In this document: one piece after another, positions 1-6,868 of the stretch
How positions within the stretch are numbered: position 1 is the first letter of the stretch
Layout of the letters: each line of letters begins with the position of its first letter
Assembly: GCA_963923455.1 (NCBI GenBank)
Contig: CAWULT010000089.1
Coordinates: 1 to 19,197, forward strand
Source of the DNA: CAWULT01 sp963923455
Lineage (GTDB): Bacteria > Acidobacteriota > Vicinamibacteria > Vicinamibacterales > UBA2999
Direction of reading: 5' to 3'
DNA: 19,197 nucleotides
Notes under the pieces: model-generated
Told to the model about the DNA's origin: nothing
What the model saw: the letters and a program-made list of their open reading frames with translations, nothing else
Database searches by the model: none
Position numbers and translations under genes: made by a program

Positions 1-717
1 CAGCGCGACGTCGCGCTGATGGTGGGGGAGGGCGGGGGCATCTGGGCCCTCGACCGTGGCACCGGGCAGTTCCTGTGGGCGAGCCCGTTCCCGTTCGACA
101 CCCCGAACTTCCTGATTGCGAACATCGAGGGCAGGACCGGCAAGGTCCAGTTGAACAAGAACGTGCTCTTCTCCGGGCCGCTCGACCGGAAGGTGATCTG
201 CTACTGGAACACGCGCAGCTACTGGCCGACGGCGTATCACCCGGGTCTCAACGCCCTCTACGTGCCGTACGTCGAGAACTGCCTCGACATGACGACCGCA
301 GGGCCCAACGGCCAGCCGCGCGAGGCGAGGAAGGGCGTGCCGCGCGAGGGCGTGGACATGAACGCCTGGGCCGGGTTGATGAAGATCGACGTGGCGACCG
401 GCCAGATGACGCCGATCCACAAGGGCCAGGCGCCGACCAACGGGGCGGTGCTGGCGACGGCCGGTGACGTGATCTTCTTCGGCGACGTCGACCAGAAGTT
501 CCGGGCGTTCGACGCGGCCTCGGGCAAGGTGCTCTGGGAGCAGACGCTCGGCGGGCCGATCCAGAACAGCACCATCACCTATGCCGTGAACGGCAGGCAG
601 TACGTGGCCGTGATGACGGGATCGGGCCTGCTGACCGGCGCGCTGATGGACCAAGCCGGGGTCAAGGGCACGCGCGGCTACAACGCGCTCTACGTCTTCG
701 CGCTGCCGACGCCGTGA
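1..717 (+). CDS. PQQ-dependent dehydrogenase (quinoprotein), C-terminal part, cut by the window start
   Basis: The open frame enters at base 1 and gives 238 residues before TGA, so the N-terminal part lies outside. This is the last portion of a quinoprotein beta-propeller: blade-like repeats are visible in DRGTGQFLWA, then GDVDQKFRAFDAASGKVLWE, and the end runs through QYVAVMTGSG to LYVFALP, as in membrane or periplasmic PQQ alcohol/glucose dehydrogenases. By family knowledge such enzymes oxidise alcohols or sugars in the periplasm and pass electrons to a cytochrome c or to quinone. The substrate cannot be told because the N-terminal half with the signal peptide and catalytic residues is missing, and no CxxCH motif is visible in this part. 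Its TGA overlaps the GTG start of the next gene by 4 bases (GTGA), which suggests translational coupling. Confidence 0.88.
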   Translation, partial: QRDVALMVGEGGGIWALDRGTGQFLWASPFPFDTPNFLIANIEGRTGKVQLNKNVLFSGPLDRKVICYWNTRSYWPTAYHPGLNALYVPYVENCLDMTTAGPNGQPREARKGVPREGVDMNAWAGLMKIDVATGQMTPIHKGQAPTNGAVLATAGDVIFFGDVDQKFRAFDAASGKVLWEQTLGGPIQNSTITYAVNGRQYVAVMTGSGLLTGALMDQAGVKGTRGYNALYVFALPTP

Positions 718-1541
718 GGTCCACCGACGGACGGAACACGGCGGGGCGCGAGTGGGGACGCCGGCGGTTCGTCGCGGCCTGCGCCGCCATCGCGGCCGCG
801 CCGGCGATCGCCGCCGCGCAGGCCGCCCGCGACGAGGCGCGGCTGTCCGGTACCCGCTCGGACCTGGTGGCCGCCAACCTGATCCTGGCCCGGCAGGGCG
901 TGCTCGACGGCATGGGGCACGTCAGCGTCCGGCACCCCGGGCGATCGGACCGCTTCCTGCTGGCGCGGTCGGTGGCGCCGGAGTCCGTCACGCTGTCGGA
1001 TCTGCTGGAGTACGACCTCGACGGCCGCGCGCTCGACGCACAGGGCCGCGCGTCGTACCGGGAGCGCTTCATTCACGCCGAGGTGTATCGCGCGCGCCCC
1101 GACGTGCAGGCCGTCGTGCACTGCCACACACCGTCGTTGATTCCGTTCGCGGCGTCGTCGGTGCCACTGCGCGCGATGTACCACATGGCGGCCTTCGTGG
1201 CCGACGGCGTGCCCGTCTGGGACATCCGTCGGGCCGCCGGAGGCGCAACCGACCTGCTGGTGGGGGATTCGGCGCTCGGTCGATCGCTGGCGCAGGCGCT
1301 GGGCCGCAGCCACGCAGCGCTGCTGCGCGGCCACGGCGCCGTCGTCGTCGCGCCGAACCTGCCGGCCGTCGTTGGGCGGAGCGTCTACCTGGACCTGAAC
1401 GCCCGCGCGCAACTGCAGGCGGTGGGTCTCGGCGGCACGCTCTCGTACGTCGAGCCGGACGAGGCGCGCCTCCGGATGGCCGATCCCAACGAGTACACGC
1501 GCGCCTGGGAGCAGTGGCGCGCCCAGGTCGTCGTGCGCTGA
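714..1541 (+). CDS. Class II aldolase/adducin-fold protein with an export signal
   Basis: A 275-residue protein. The aldolase II zinc site is complete: E123 (HAEVYRARPD), H136 and H138 (VVHCHT) and H207 (RGHGAVVV), with the usual early GMGHVSVRHP segment. Family members are fuculose- or ribulose-phosphate aldolases, epimerases or decarboxylases of short oxygenated substrates, normally cytoplasmic. Here the first 37 residues read as an export signal: GRRRFVAACAA is a twin-arginine-like start, followed by an alanine-rich hydrophobic stretch and a possible AAAQA cleavage site. Start: GTG at 714 overlapping the previous stop; the next in-frame ATG lies inside the conserved domain, so the GTG is favoured. 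Coupling to a PQQ dehydrogenase suggests a periplasmic oxidation step followed by aldol cleavage, epimerisation or decarboxylation. The exact reaction is unknown. Confidence 0.85.
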   Translation: MRSTDGRNTAGREWGRRRFVAACAAIAAAPAIAAAQAARDEARLSGTRSDLVAANLILARQGVLDGMGHVSVRHPGRSDRFLLARSVAPESVTLSDLLEYDLDGRALDAQGRASYRERFIHAEVYRARPDVQAVVHCHTPSLIPFAASSVPLRAMYHMAAFVADGVPVWDIRRAAGGATDLLVGDSALGRSLAQALGRSHAALLRGHGAVVVAPNLPAVVGRSVYLDLNARAQLQAVGLGGTLSYVEPDEARLRMADPNEYTRAWEQWRAQVVVR

Positions 1542-1551
1542 GCGGCCCCGC

Positions 1552-1983
1552 CTAGCGCTGCTTCAGCAGGTCGCGGATTTCGGTCAGCAGCGCCTGATCC
1601 GGGGTCGGGCCCGGCGGCGGGGCCGGCGCGGCGGCTTCGGCCTGCTTGACGCTGTTGGCCGCCTTCAGCAGCAGGAAGATCGCGAAGGCGACGATCAGGA
1701 AGCTGACGATCGTGTTGACGAACACGCCGTAGTTCAGCGTCACCGCGCCAGCCGCCTTCGCGTCGGCGAGCGCCGCGTACGGGCCCGCGGCCTTGGCGCC
1801 GTCGCGGAGCACGATGAACAGGTTGCTGAAGTCCACACCGCCCAGCGCCAGCCCGATCGGCGGCATGATCACGTCGGCCACCAGAGAGTTCACGATGGTG
1901 CCGAACGCCGCGCCGATGATGATGCCGACGGCCATGTCTAGGACATTGCCCCGCATGGCGAACTCCTTGAACTCCTTGAGCAT
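1552..1983 (-). CDS. mscL: Large-conductance mechanosensitive channel MscL
   Basis: A 143-residue protein, close to the usual MscL length. It has the amphipathic N-terminus MLKEFKEFAMRGNVLDMAVG, the pore helix GIIIGAAFGTIVNSLVADVI (about residues 20-39) ending at MPPIG, a periplasmic loop, a second membrane helix around residues 85-107 (GVFVNTIVSFLIVAFAIFLL), a proline/alanine linker, and the C-terminal bundle helix LLTEIRDLLKQR. MscL is an inner-membrane pentamer that opens under high membrane tension to release solutes during hypo-osmotic shock. The start is decided by the MscL N-terminus and by AGGAGG five bases upstream of ATG; the frame stays open far upstream, but that extension is only the shadow of the DUF481 gene. 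It lies 32 bases downstream of the DUF481 gene, probably co-transcribed, and converges with the aldolase gene across a 10-base gap. Confidence 0.97.
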   Translation of the reverse strand: MLKEFKEFAMRGNVLDMAVGIIIGAAFGTIVNSLVADVIMPPIGLALGGVDFSNLFIVLRDGAKAAGPYAALADAKAAGAVTLNYGVFVNTIVSFLIVAFAIFLLLKAANSVKQAEAAAPAPPPGPTPDQALLTEIRDLLKQR

Positions 1984-2015
1984 ATCCGCCTCCTGGGTGT
2001 GTGGTGCGGCGTCGC

Positions 2016-2792
2016 CTAGAACCCGTACACGAAGCTCGTGACGAGCGCGACGTCCTGCTTCTGAATGGTGGGCAGCGGGGGGACCGTCTTGTACGTCTCC
2101 AGCAGTTCGAGCTTCAGGGTGCTCTTCTGTGTCACGGAAGCCGCCAGCCCGAGGGTGATGGTGTAGAGGGCGTCGCCGAAGTCGCTGGTCTTCCAGAGCC
2201 CGTTGATCGACTGCGTCAGCGTGGCCGTGCCGGTCAGCTTGTGCGTCAGCGTCTCCCCGAGGGTGACGGCGCCGCTCGCGCTGGTGCCGAGCCCGGTGTT
2301 GCGCTCCCAGACGCCGCCGGCGCCCACGTCGACGGCCAGCCGGGTCGGTGCCGTGTCGACGATCTTGTAGCCGAGGCCAACGGTCGGCGCGATCAGGTAG
2401 TCGATGTCCTTGAACGTGTCCCGCAGGTAGCGCACCTGGCCGAAGACCAGCGCCCGCTGGGTCAGCGCGTACTCGTCGCGGACGTTCGCCAGCGACCGGT
2501 TGACGACCACCTCCCCCGCGTTGGAGCCGCGCAGGTAGATCGCGTCGGCGGTCATCAGGTGCGGGTTGGATGGGTCGTACGTCACCTTGAACGCGAGGTT
2601 GAAGTTCGTCGTGTCGGCATTGCCGCTCGTCAGCGCCAGGCCGACGCCGACATTGCCGGTCCACAGAGGCGGCGGTGGCGCAGGTGCGGCGGGCGCCGCC
2701 TGCGCGAACGCCGAGCCCGCGCCAGCGGTGACGAGGAGGGACAGTCCGGCGGCGAGGGTGGCGGCGAACGAGGTGCGTGCTGTGCGTGACAT
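2016..2792 (-). CDS. DUF481 family outer-membrane beta-barrel protein
   Basis: A 258-residue protein with a Sec signal peptide (MSRTARTSFA, hydrophobic core, cut likely after AFAQA at about residue 31) and a proline/alanine linker. It then runs WTGNVGVGLALTSGNADTTN, the typical opening of DUF481 (YdiY-like, 'salt-induced outer membrane protein') domains. Alternating beta strands follow, with YLRGSN, EYALTQRALVFGQVRYLRD and LAPTVGLGYK-like segments, and the chain ends in SFVYGF, an aromatic C-terminus of the kind BAM recognises. Function in this family is poorly known; the fold and ending place it in the outer membrane. Start: ATG at 2792, with GGAGG 12 bases upstream (a little far); the open frame continues upstream but would bury the signal peptide. 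Located between a META lipoprotein gene and mscL on the same strand, a cell-envelope theme. Confidence 0.85.
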   Translation of the reverse strand: MSRTARTSFAATLAAGLSLLVTAGAGSAFAQAAPAAPAPPPPLWTGNVGVGLALTSGNADTTNFNLAFKVTYDPSNPHLMTADAIYLRGSNAGEVVVNRSLANVRDEYALTQRALVFGQVRYLRDTFKDIDYLIAPTVGLGYKIVDTAPTRLAVDVGAGGVWERNTGLGTSASGAVTLGETLTHKLTGTATLTQSINGLWKTSDFGDALYTITLGLAASVTQKSTLKLELLETYKTVPPLPTIQKQDVALVTSFVYGF

Positions 2793-2921
2793 GCCGGGCG
2801 ATGGCCTCCGTGAGCGTGAGGGAGCGTCCAGTGTGGCCGACGCGCGGTCACTGGCGCAACGGGGAAGAACCCCAGACGAGCAGGCGGTCGAGCTCATCCG
2901 CGTCCCGCGGGCGGGTGACCC

Positions 2922-3329
2922 TCAGTTCCGATAGCGGAGCGTCACGCCTGGGCCGGTGAGGACGAGCGCGGTCTCGCTGACGACGATCGCGCGGACCTCC
3001 CCGAGGGCGCTCGCGTAGGCGGTGTCCAGGGTCGTGCCGCAGAAGGCGCGCGTGCACGCGAACCCCGTGAAGGCGATGGAGGCGCCGTCGAGCGTGTAGC
3101 GGCCGTTGCAGGTGTTGCAGTCCGCGCCGGCGTTCGCGCGCCCGTCGGCCTCGAGCCGGAGCGTGAAGCGCTCGGGGTTCGGGATCGTCACCGTCGCGGC
3201 GCCCGCCCGCTCGATCGACTCGAGCTTCCAGGTGACGTCGCGCACCGCGGAGGGGCGCAGGGGCGACTCGTCGCAGGCGGCGACGAACAGGCAGGCGAGC
3301 AGCAGGTACGGCGCGGGGTGACGTCTCAT
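2922..3329 (-). CDS. META (HslJ-like) domain lipoprotein
   Basis: A 135-residue protein. The N-terminus MRRHPAPYLLLACLFVAAC is a lipoprotein signal with lipobox VAAC, lipidated Cys at residue 19; Asp follows it, which in Enterobacteria favours inner-membrane retention (not known to hold here). The rest is a small META domain: WKLESIERAG, FTLRLEADGRANAGADCNTC, NGRYTLDGASIAFTGFACT, then ALGEVRAIVVSETALVLTG. The CNTC and CTRAFC cysteines could form disulfides outside the cytoplasm. META/HslJ proteins are linked to envelope stress, but a molecular function is not established. Start: ATG with AGGAGGGG about five bases upstream. A TAGCAT -10 candidate on the minus strand (3356-3351) would give a 15-base leader. 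The following gene, DUF481, begins 129 bases further on. Confidence 0.85.
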   Translation of the reverse strand: MRRHPAPYLLLACLFVAACDESPLRPSAVRDVTWKLESIERAGAATVTIPNPERFTLRLEADGRANAGADCNTCNGRYTLDGASIAFTGFACTRAFCGTTLDTAYASALGEVRAIVVSETALVLTGPGVTLRYRN

Positions 3330-3350
3330 GGAATCCCCTCCTGTCCCGTC

Positions 3351-3356
3351 ATGCTA
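3351..3356 (-). promoter_or_regulatory. Candidate -10 box (TAGCAT) for the META lipoprotein gene
   Basis: On the minus strand TAGCAT would place the transcript start near 3344, giving a 15-base leader containing AGGAGGGG before the ATG at 3329. No good -35 is visible at the usual distance, so this rests on the -10 and position only. Confidence 0.4.
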
Positions 3357-3393
3357 CACCGCGGCGGGCCCGCGACTGGGGCTCCGCACGGCG

Positions 3394-3402
3394 TGCTACG
3401 AT
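3394..3402 (+). promoter_or_regulatory. Candidate extended -10 (TGCTACGAT) for the alpha/beta hydrolase gene
   Basis: TG-C-TACGAT fits an extended -10. The predicted transcript start is near 3409, leaving a leader of about 68 bases to the ATG at 3477. No clear -35 is seen. It is back to back with the META lipoprotein promoter in the 147-base divergent gap. Confidence 0.4.
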
Positions 3403-3476
3403 GCCGGCCGCCGTGCGGCAGGGCGTGAGGCGGCGTGGGTGGCGCCGCGGCCGGCACTCGGAAGACGGGGGGAGCG

Positions 3477-4628
3477 ATGAAGCAGAGATGGGCGGCGGCC
3501 GGGGCGGTGCTGGCGCTGCTGGCGATCGCGGGAGCGTTCCCGCTGGTGACGGCGTCGGCCGACGACGGCGGCCGCCTGCTGACGATCGACCACTACGTCA
3601 AGGTGAAGTCGACGGTGCCGGCGATCGCCGGCCAGGCCGCGCAGATCTACGTGCGCGAACGCGTGCTCGCGGGGGCGGCCCTGCGCGGCGGCGCCGGAGC
3701 CGACCGTGTGGTGCTCTTCGTCCACGGGGCCGGTACCCCGGCCGAGGTGTCGTTCGACGTCCCGTTCCAGGACTACAGCTGGATGGGATACCTGGCCAGG
3801 GCCGGCTTCGACGTGTTCTCGGTCGATATGACCGGCTACGGCCGGTCGACGCGGCCCGCGCCGATGAACGACCCCTGCAACCTGGCGCCGAACCAGCAGG
3901 CCGGATTCGTGCCCGCGCTGCTGGCCGGGCCGTGCACGGCCAGCTATCCATACAACCTGACCAATCTCGGATCGGACTGGGACGATCTCGGCGCCGCCGT
4001 CGACTACATCCGCGCCCTGCGCCGCGTGGAGCGCGTCAGCCTGGTCGCGTGGTCGCTCGGTGGGCCCCGGTCGGGTGGCTACGCGGCCCGGAACCCGCAG
4101 AAGGTGCACCGGCTCGTGCTGCTCGCGCCGGCTTACAACCGTTCGACGCTGGCTGCGCCGCCGAAGCTGCCGGCCGAGGGCGTGACCTTCAACACGCAGT
4201 CGCGCGCGGAGTTCGACGCCAACTGGGACCGGCAGGTCGGGTGCGCCGCGCAGGTCGAGGCCGGCGCCCGTGAGAGCGTGTGGGCGGAGATGCTCGCGTC
4301 CGATCCGGTCGGCGCGACGTGGGGCACCGGCGTCCGGCGTGCGCCCCAGACGACGACCTACGGCTGGGACACGGGCACCGTGTCGAAATCGATGACGCCG
4401 ACGTTGATGGTGGCGGGCGTGCACGACAAGCAGGTGCTGCCGGAGCGCGTGCGTGAGCTCTTTGCCGACCTGGGCGCGCCGCAGAAGGTGTTCGTGGACC
4501 TGGGCTGTTCGTCCCACAACGCGATGTGGGAGGCGAACCACCTGCTGCTGTTCCGGGCGTCGCTGGAATGGCTCGACAAGGGCACGGTGAACGGCACGTC
4601 CCAGGGCCTGCTCAAGCTGGGTTACTGA
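3477..4628 (+). CDS. Secreted alpha/beta hydrolase
   Basis: A 383-residue protein with an N-terminal signal (MKQRWAAAGAVLALLAIAGA, likely cut near TASA-DD). The alpha/beta-hydrolase core is clear: oxyanion loop VLFVHGAG (79-86), DMTGYGRS (117-124), nucleophile elbow AWSLGG with Ser193, acid Asp317 in VAGVHDKQVLP, and His347 in GCSSHNAMWE. Cys134 and Cys153 flank an insert between the core strands and could form a disulfide, fitting a periplasmic enzyme. Substrate unknown; an esterase or lipase-like role is the general expectation. Start: ATG at 3477 preceded by GGGGGAG at good spacing; an upstream in-frame start at 3435 would put a non-signal sequence in front of the signal peptide and is rejected. 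It converges with the DUF4159 gene at 4659. Confidence 0.9.
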   Translation: MKQRWAAAGAVLALLAIAGAFPLVTASADDGGRLLTIDHYVKVKSTVPAIAGQAAQIYVRERVLAGAALRGGAGADRVVLFVHGAGTPAEVSFDVPFQDYSWMGYLARAGFDVFSVDMTGYGRSTRPAPMNDPCNLAPNQQAGFVPALLAGPCTASYPYNLTNLGSDWDDLGAAVDYIRALRRVERVSLVAWSLGGPRSGGYAARNPQKVHRLVLLAPAYNRSTLAAPPKLPAEGVTFNTQSRAEFDANWDRQVGCAAQVEAGARESVWAEMLASDPVGATWGTGVRRAPQTTTYGWDTGTVSKSMTPTLMVAGVHDKQVLPERVRELFADLGAPQKVFVDLGCSSHNAMWEANHLLLFRASLEWLDKGTVNGTSQGLLKLGY

Positions 4629-4632
4629 CACG

Positions 4633-4660
4633 GGGCGAGGCGCCCGCGGGCGCCCCGCTC
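4633..4660. terminator. Shared hairpin between convergent genes (candidate bidirectional terminator)
   Basis: GGCGCC (4639-4644), loop CGCG, GGCGCC (4649-4654) forms a perfect stem, extended outward by GGGCG/CGCTC with one mismatch and one G-T pair. It fills the 30-base gap between the hydrolase stop and the DUF4159 stop and slightly overlaps the latter. There is no T tract, so termination efficiency is uncertain. Confidence 0.5.
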
Positions 4661-5498
4661 AGTGGGTCATCGAGTAGAGCAGGGCGTTGACGCCATAGGC
4701 GTAGCCCGGCACCGACATCTTGAGGAAGTACTGCGGGTCGTCGCCTTCGCGTTCGAACGAGTCGCCGATGTCGGTGTTGTGCGTCATCAGCACCATGATC
4801 CGGCCGTGGGCGTCGAGGATGACGCGCGAACGGGCCACCGCGCTGTCGGCGCCCCGTTCCGACGTGCCGCCACCGCTGCCGGCCCAGAAGTTGATCGACG
4901 CGATCTGCGGGGTTTCCTTGATCACGAACTGCGAGCGGAAGAGGGGGTGCGTGTTGTCGAGGTCGACGATCGGATAGTCGCCCGCCGGCAGCACCTTGCG
5001 CAGCTGGGCCACCCACCATTCCCACGCGTAGGTGCCCCAGAAGTCGTCGGCCCACAGGAACCCGCCCTTCAGCAGGTATTCACGCAGCCGCGCCGCCTCC
5101 TTCTCGTCGAGGAAAGCCGAGCCCACCTCGGTCATCATCACGAACGGGCACTGGAACAGCGCGTCGTCGGTCAGCCGCACGATCAGCGGATTGGGCTCGC
5201 CGCCGGTCATGCTGACCGCGGCACGGGTCAACTCGCCGAGCCGGACCGAGAGGTTGATGTCGGCGCGTGGCCAGTCGACGTTCCAGGTGCCGCCGTCGCC
5301 GCGGAAGTCGCTCCGGAAGTACACGCGGCAGAAATGGAAGCGCCCGTCGAAGTCCGCGTCGGTCGCCACGCGCGCGTTGAAGAAGCTCCGGCCGCCGAAC
5401 CCGCGCTGGCGGAACTGCGCTTCGACCGAGGCGGCCACCGCCAGCACGGCCGCCGCAACGGCGACGTAGACGAGGGGCCGACGCCGGACCAGCCGCAT
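4659..5498 (-). CDS. DUF4159 domain protein, copy 1
   Basis: A 279-residue protein with a signal peptide (MRLVRRRPLVYVAVAAAVLA, likely cut after VEAQ). The DUF4159 body follows: FHFCRVYFRS, DWPRADINLSVRLGELT, FQCPFVMMTEVGSAFLDEKE, REYLLKGGFLWADDFWGTYA, then MVLMTHNTDIGDSFEREGDD and an end in LLYSMTH. Members of this domain resemble class I glutamine-amidotransferase-like folds, and in several phyla sit beside MoxR/BatA-type genes; no activity is established, and no such partners are visible here. It has a paralogue on the opposite strand at 8342-9193. Start choice: ATG at 5498 with GTG codons at 5501 and 5507 just upstream. No Shine-Dalgarno is seen, and a TAGACT box predicts a transcript starting at about 5501, so a leaderless start at 5501 or 5498 is preferred to 5507. 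Confidence 0.85.
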   Translation of the reverse strand: MRLVRRRPLVYVAVAAAVLAVAASVEAQFRQRGFGGRSFFNARVATDADFDGRFHFCRVYFRSDFRGDGGTWNVDWPRADINLSVRLGELTRAAVSMTGGEPNPLIVRLTDDALFQCPFVMMTEVGSAFLDEKEAARLREYLLKGGFLWADDFWGTYAWEWWVAQLRKVLPAGDYPIVDLDNTHPLFRSQFVIKETPQIASINFWAGSGGGTSERGADSAVARSRVILDAHGRIMVLMTHNTDIGDSFEREGDDPQYFLKMSVPGYAYGVNALLYSMTH

Positions 5499-5507
5499 CA
5501 CGCCCAC

Positions 5508-5513
5508 AGTCTA
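5508..5513 (-). promoter_or_regulatory. Candidate -10 (TAGACT) for a leaderless DUF4159 copy 1 mRNA
   Basis: On the minus strand TAGACT is followed six bases later by GTG-ATG. Taking the last T as -7, +1 is base 5501, the first base of that GTG. No convincing -35 is present. It is divergent from the PEGA gene promoter within the same 64-base gap. Confidence 0.45.
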
Positions 5514-5547
5514 GCCCCATTCGCGTCCCCTTGGGCACGCGCGCGGC

Positions 5548-5556
5548 TGCTAGAAT
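5548..5556 (+). promoter_or_regulatory. Candidate extended -10 (TGCTAGAAT) for a leaderless PEGA-protein mRNA
   Basis: TG-C-TAGAAT ends at 5556, so the predicted +1 is 5563, exactly the first base of the GTG start of the PEGA gene. There is no Shine-Dalgarno to support an alternative start. A TTGGGC at 5531 is only 14 bases upstream of the hexamer, which is too close for a normal -35. Confidence 0.5.
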
Positions 5557-5562
5557 CGGCGT

Positions 5563-6354
5563 GTGTCGTCCAGGGTGATGCTGGTGGTTGGCGGCGTGGT
5601 GGCGCTCGCCGTGGTTGGGTTGGTGCTGATGCGGTCGAGCCGGCCGGCGCCAGAGGCGCCTCCGGGCGGTCCGGCGCCCGAGGCCGCGGGCGAACCCACG
5701 GTGCTCAAGCGGGAGACCGCGCCTCCGGTGGCATCGCCCGCGGCGCCGCCGCCCCGGGCGGCGAGCCGGGCCGCGGCCTCGGCCACCGCCGCGCCTCCCG
5801 AGGCCGCGCCTGCGCCCGAGGCGCCCGTGGCGCCGGTGTCCGGGACGCTGCGGATCGTGTCGGACGTTCCGGGCGCGCAGGTCTTCCTCGATCGGCAGTT
5901 CGTGGGGACGGCGCCGGTCACGGCCGAGAACGTCGCGCCCGGCAGCCACCAGATCAACGTGTCGGCCGAGGGCTTCGACGGTTTCGCGCAGACGATCGAC
6001 GTCACGCCGGGCCCGCGCGACATCACCGTGCGCTTCCGCGAGGTGCGCCTCGACGCGCGGCTGGCGGTGGTGCACAAGCACCGGATCGGGTCGTGTTCGG
6101 GGCAGCTCGTCGCGTCACCGCAGGGCCTGCGCTACGAAACCTCCGACGCCGACGACCGGTTCACCGTGGCGTTCGGGGACCTCGAGACCTTCCTTGTCGA
6201 CTACCAGGACAAGAACCTGAAGCTCAAGGTTCGCAAGGGCCGGCAGTACAACTTCACCGACCCGGACGGGAACGCCGATCGGATCTTCGTGTTCCACCGC
6301 GACGTCGATCGGGCGCGCCAGCGTCTGGCCAAGGGAGACGCCGCGGCCAACTAG
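5563..6354 (+). CDS. Membrane-anchored PEGA-domain protein with a PH-like C-terminal domain
   Basis: A 263-residue protein. A single N-terminal membrane segment (about residues 6-23, VMLVVGGVVALAVVGLVLM) is followed by a long proline/alanine linker (about 28-93). A PEGA domain comes next (about 94-160: GTLRIVSDVPGAQVFLD, FVGTAPVT, VAPGSHQINVSAEGFD). A C-terminal beta-rich region (about 162-252: GQLVASPQGLRYET, FTVAFGDLETFLVDYQ, KLKVRKGRQYNFTD) looks like a small PH/GRAM-type barrel; that last assignment is by strand pattern only. PEGA domains are surface or extracytoplasmic beta modules, often attached to kinases or S-layer proteins. Function here is unknown. Start: GTG at 5563 with no ribosome binding site, supported by the -10 box that would make it leaderless. 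It converges with bcp, sharing one CTAG. Confidence 0.8.
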   Translation: MSSRVMLVVGGVVALAVVGLVLMRSSRPAPEAPPGGPAPEAAGEPTVLKRETAPPVASPAAPPPRAASRAAASATAAPPEAAPAPEAPVAPVSGTLRIVSDVPGAQVFLDRQFVGTAPVTAENVAPGSHQINVSAEGFDGFAQTIDVTPGPRDITVRFREVRLDARLAVVHKHRIGSCSGQLVASPQGLRYETSDADDRFTVAFGDLETFLVDYQDKNLKLKVRKGRQYNFTDPDGNADRIFVFHRDVDRARQRLAKGDAAAN

Positions 6355-6815
6355 GCCGAGGCCGCCGCGGCCACGTCCCCGGCGTGGCCGTCCACCTTGA
6401 CCTTGTCCCAGCGCTGCACGACCTTGCCGTCGGCGCCGATCAGGTACGTGGTCCGGACGATGCCCATGTACTTCCGGCCGTACCGCAGCTTCTCCTGCCA
6501 CACGCCGTACTTCTCGGCGACCGCGTGATCCGCGTCGGCCAGCAGCGGGAAGGTCAGGCCGTGCTTCTTCGCGAACCTGGCCTTGCTCTTCCCGTCGAGG
6601 ATGCTGACGCCGAGCACGACGGCTTTCCGTTTCGCCAGCGCGGGGAGCAGCCCTTGGAACTCGCAGGCCTCCTGCGTGCAGCCCGGCGTGTCGTCCTTCG
6701 GATAGAAGAACAGGATGACGGGCCTGCCGGCGTAATCCGAGAGGCGGTGGGTGTTGCCGTCCTGGTCGGTGAGGGTGAACGCGGGGGCTTTCTTGCCCGG
6801 GTCGATGAGCGCCAT
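6351..6815 (-). CDS. bcp: Thioredoxin-dependent thiol peroxidase (peroxiredoxin BCP/PrxQ)
   Basis: A 154-residue protein of normal BCP size. AhpC/TSA fold: PGKKAPAFTLTDQDGNTH at the start, FFYPKDDTPGCTQEACEF carrying peroxidatic Cys46 and resolving Cys51 (five apart, as in E. coli BCP), then GVSILDGKSKARFAKKHGLTFPLL-like segments split around residue 80 and RTTYLIGADGKV. It reduces hydrogen peroxide and organic peroxides using thioredoxin, in the cytoplasm. Start: ATG at 6815 is chosen over ATG at 6824 because a GATAAT box (6828-6823) would start the transcript about one base before 6815, overlapping the upstream ATG; no Shine-Dalgarno is present at either. Its stop lies within the same four bases (CTAG, 6351-6354) as that of the PEGA gene. 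Divergent from the acyl-CoA synthetase gene. Confidence 0.95.
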   Translation of the reverse strand: MALIDPGKKAPAFTLTDQDGNTHRLSDYAGRPVILFFYPKDDTPGCTQEACEFQGLLPALAKRKAVVLGVSILDGKSKARFAKKHGLTFPLLADADHAVAEKYGVWQEKLRYGRKYMGIVRTTYLIGADGKVVQRWDKVKVDGHAGDVAAAASA

Positions 6816-6822
6816 GCGTGTC

Positions 6823-6828
6823 ATTATC
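6823..6828 (-). promoter_or_regulatory. Candidate -10 (GATAAT) for a near-leaderless bcp mRNA
   Basis: GATAAT on the minus strand ends at 6823, predicting +1 at 6816, one base before the ATG at 6815. It overlaps the alternative upstream ATG at 6824. No clear -35 is visible. Confidence 0.45.
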
Positions 6829-6868
6829 TACAGATTCGACGGCACCTGTTTCGAGGTCACCATCCGGC

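Noticed and set aside
1552..2664. A longer minus-strand frame that would fuse mscL to about 227 extra N-terminal residues
   Set aside because: The extra part is an out-of-frame reading of the DUF481 gene; mscL has its own AGGAGG and the universal MscL N-terminus at 1983.
6818..6868. N-terminal extension of the acyl-CoA synthetase from 6818
   Set aside because: The extra 17 residues overlap the bcp start and promoter region and do not resemble the family; ATG at 6869 fits better.
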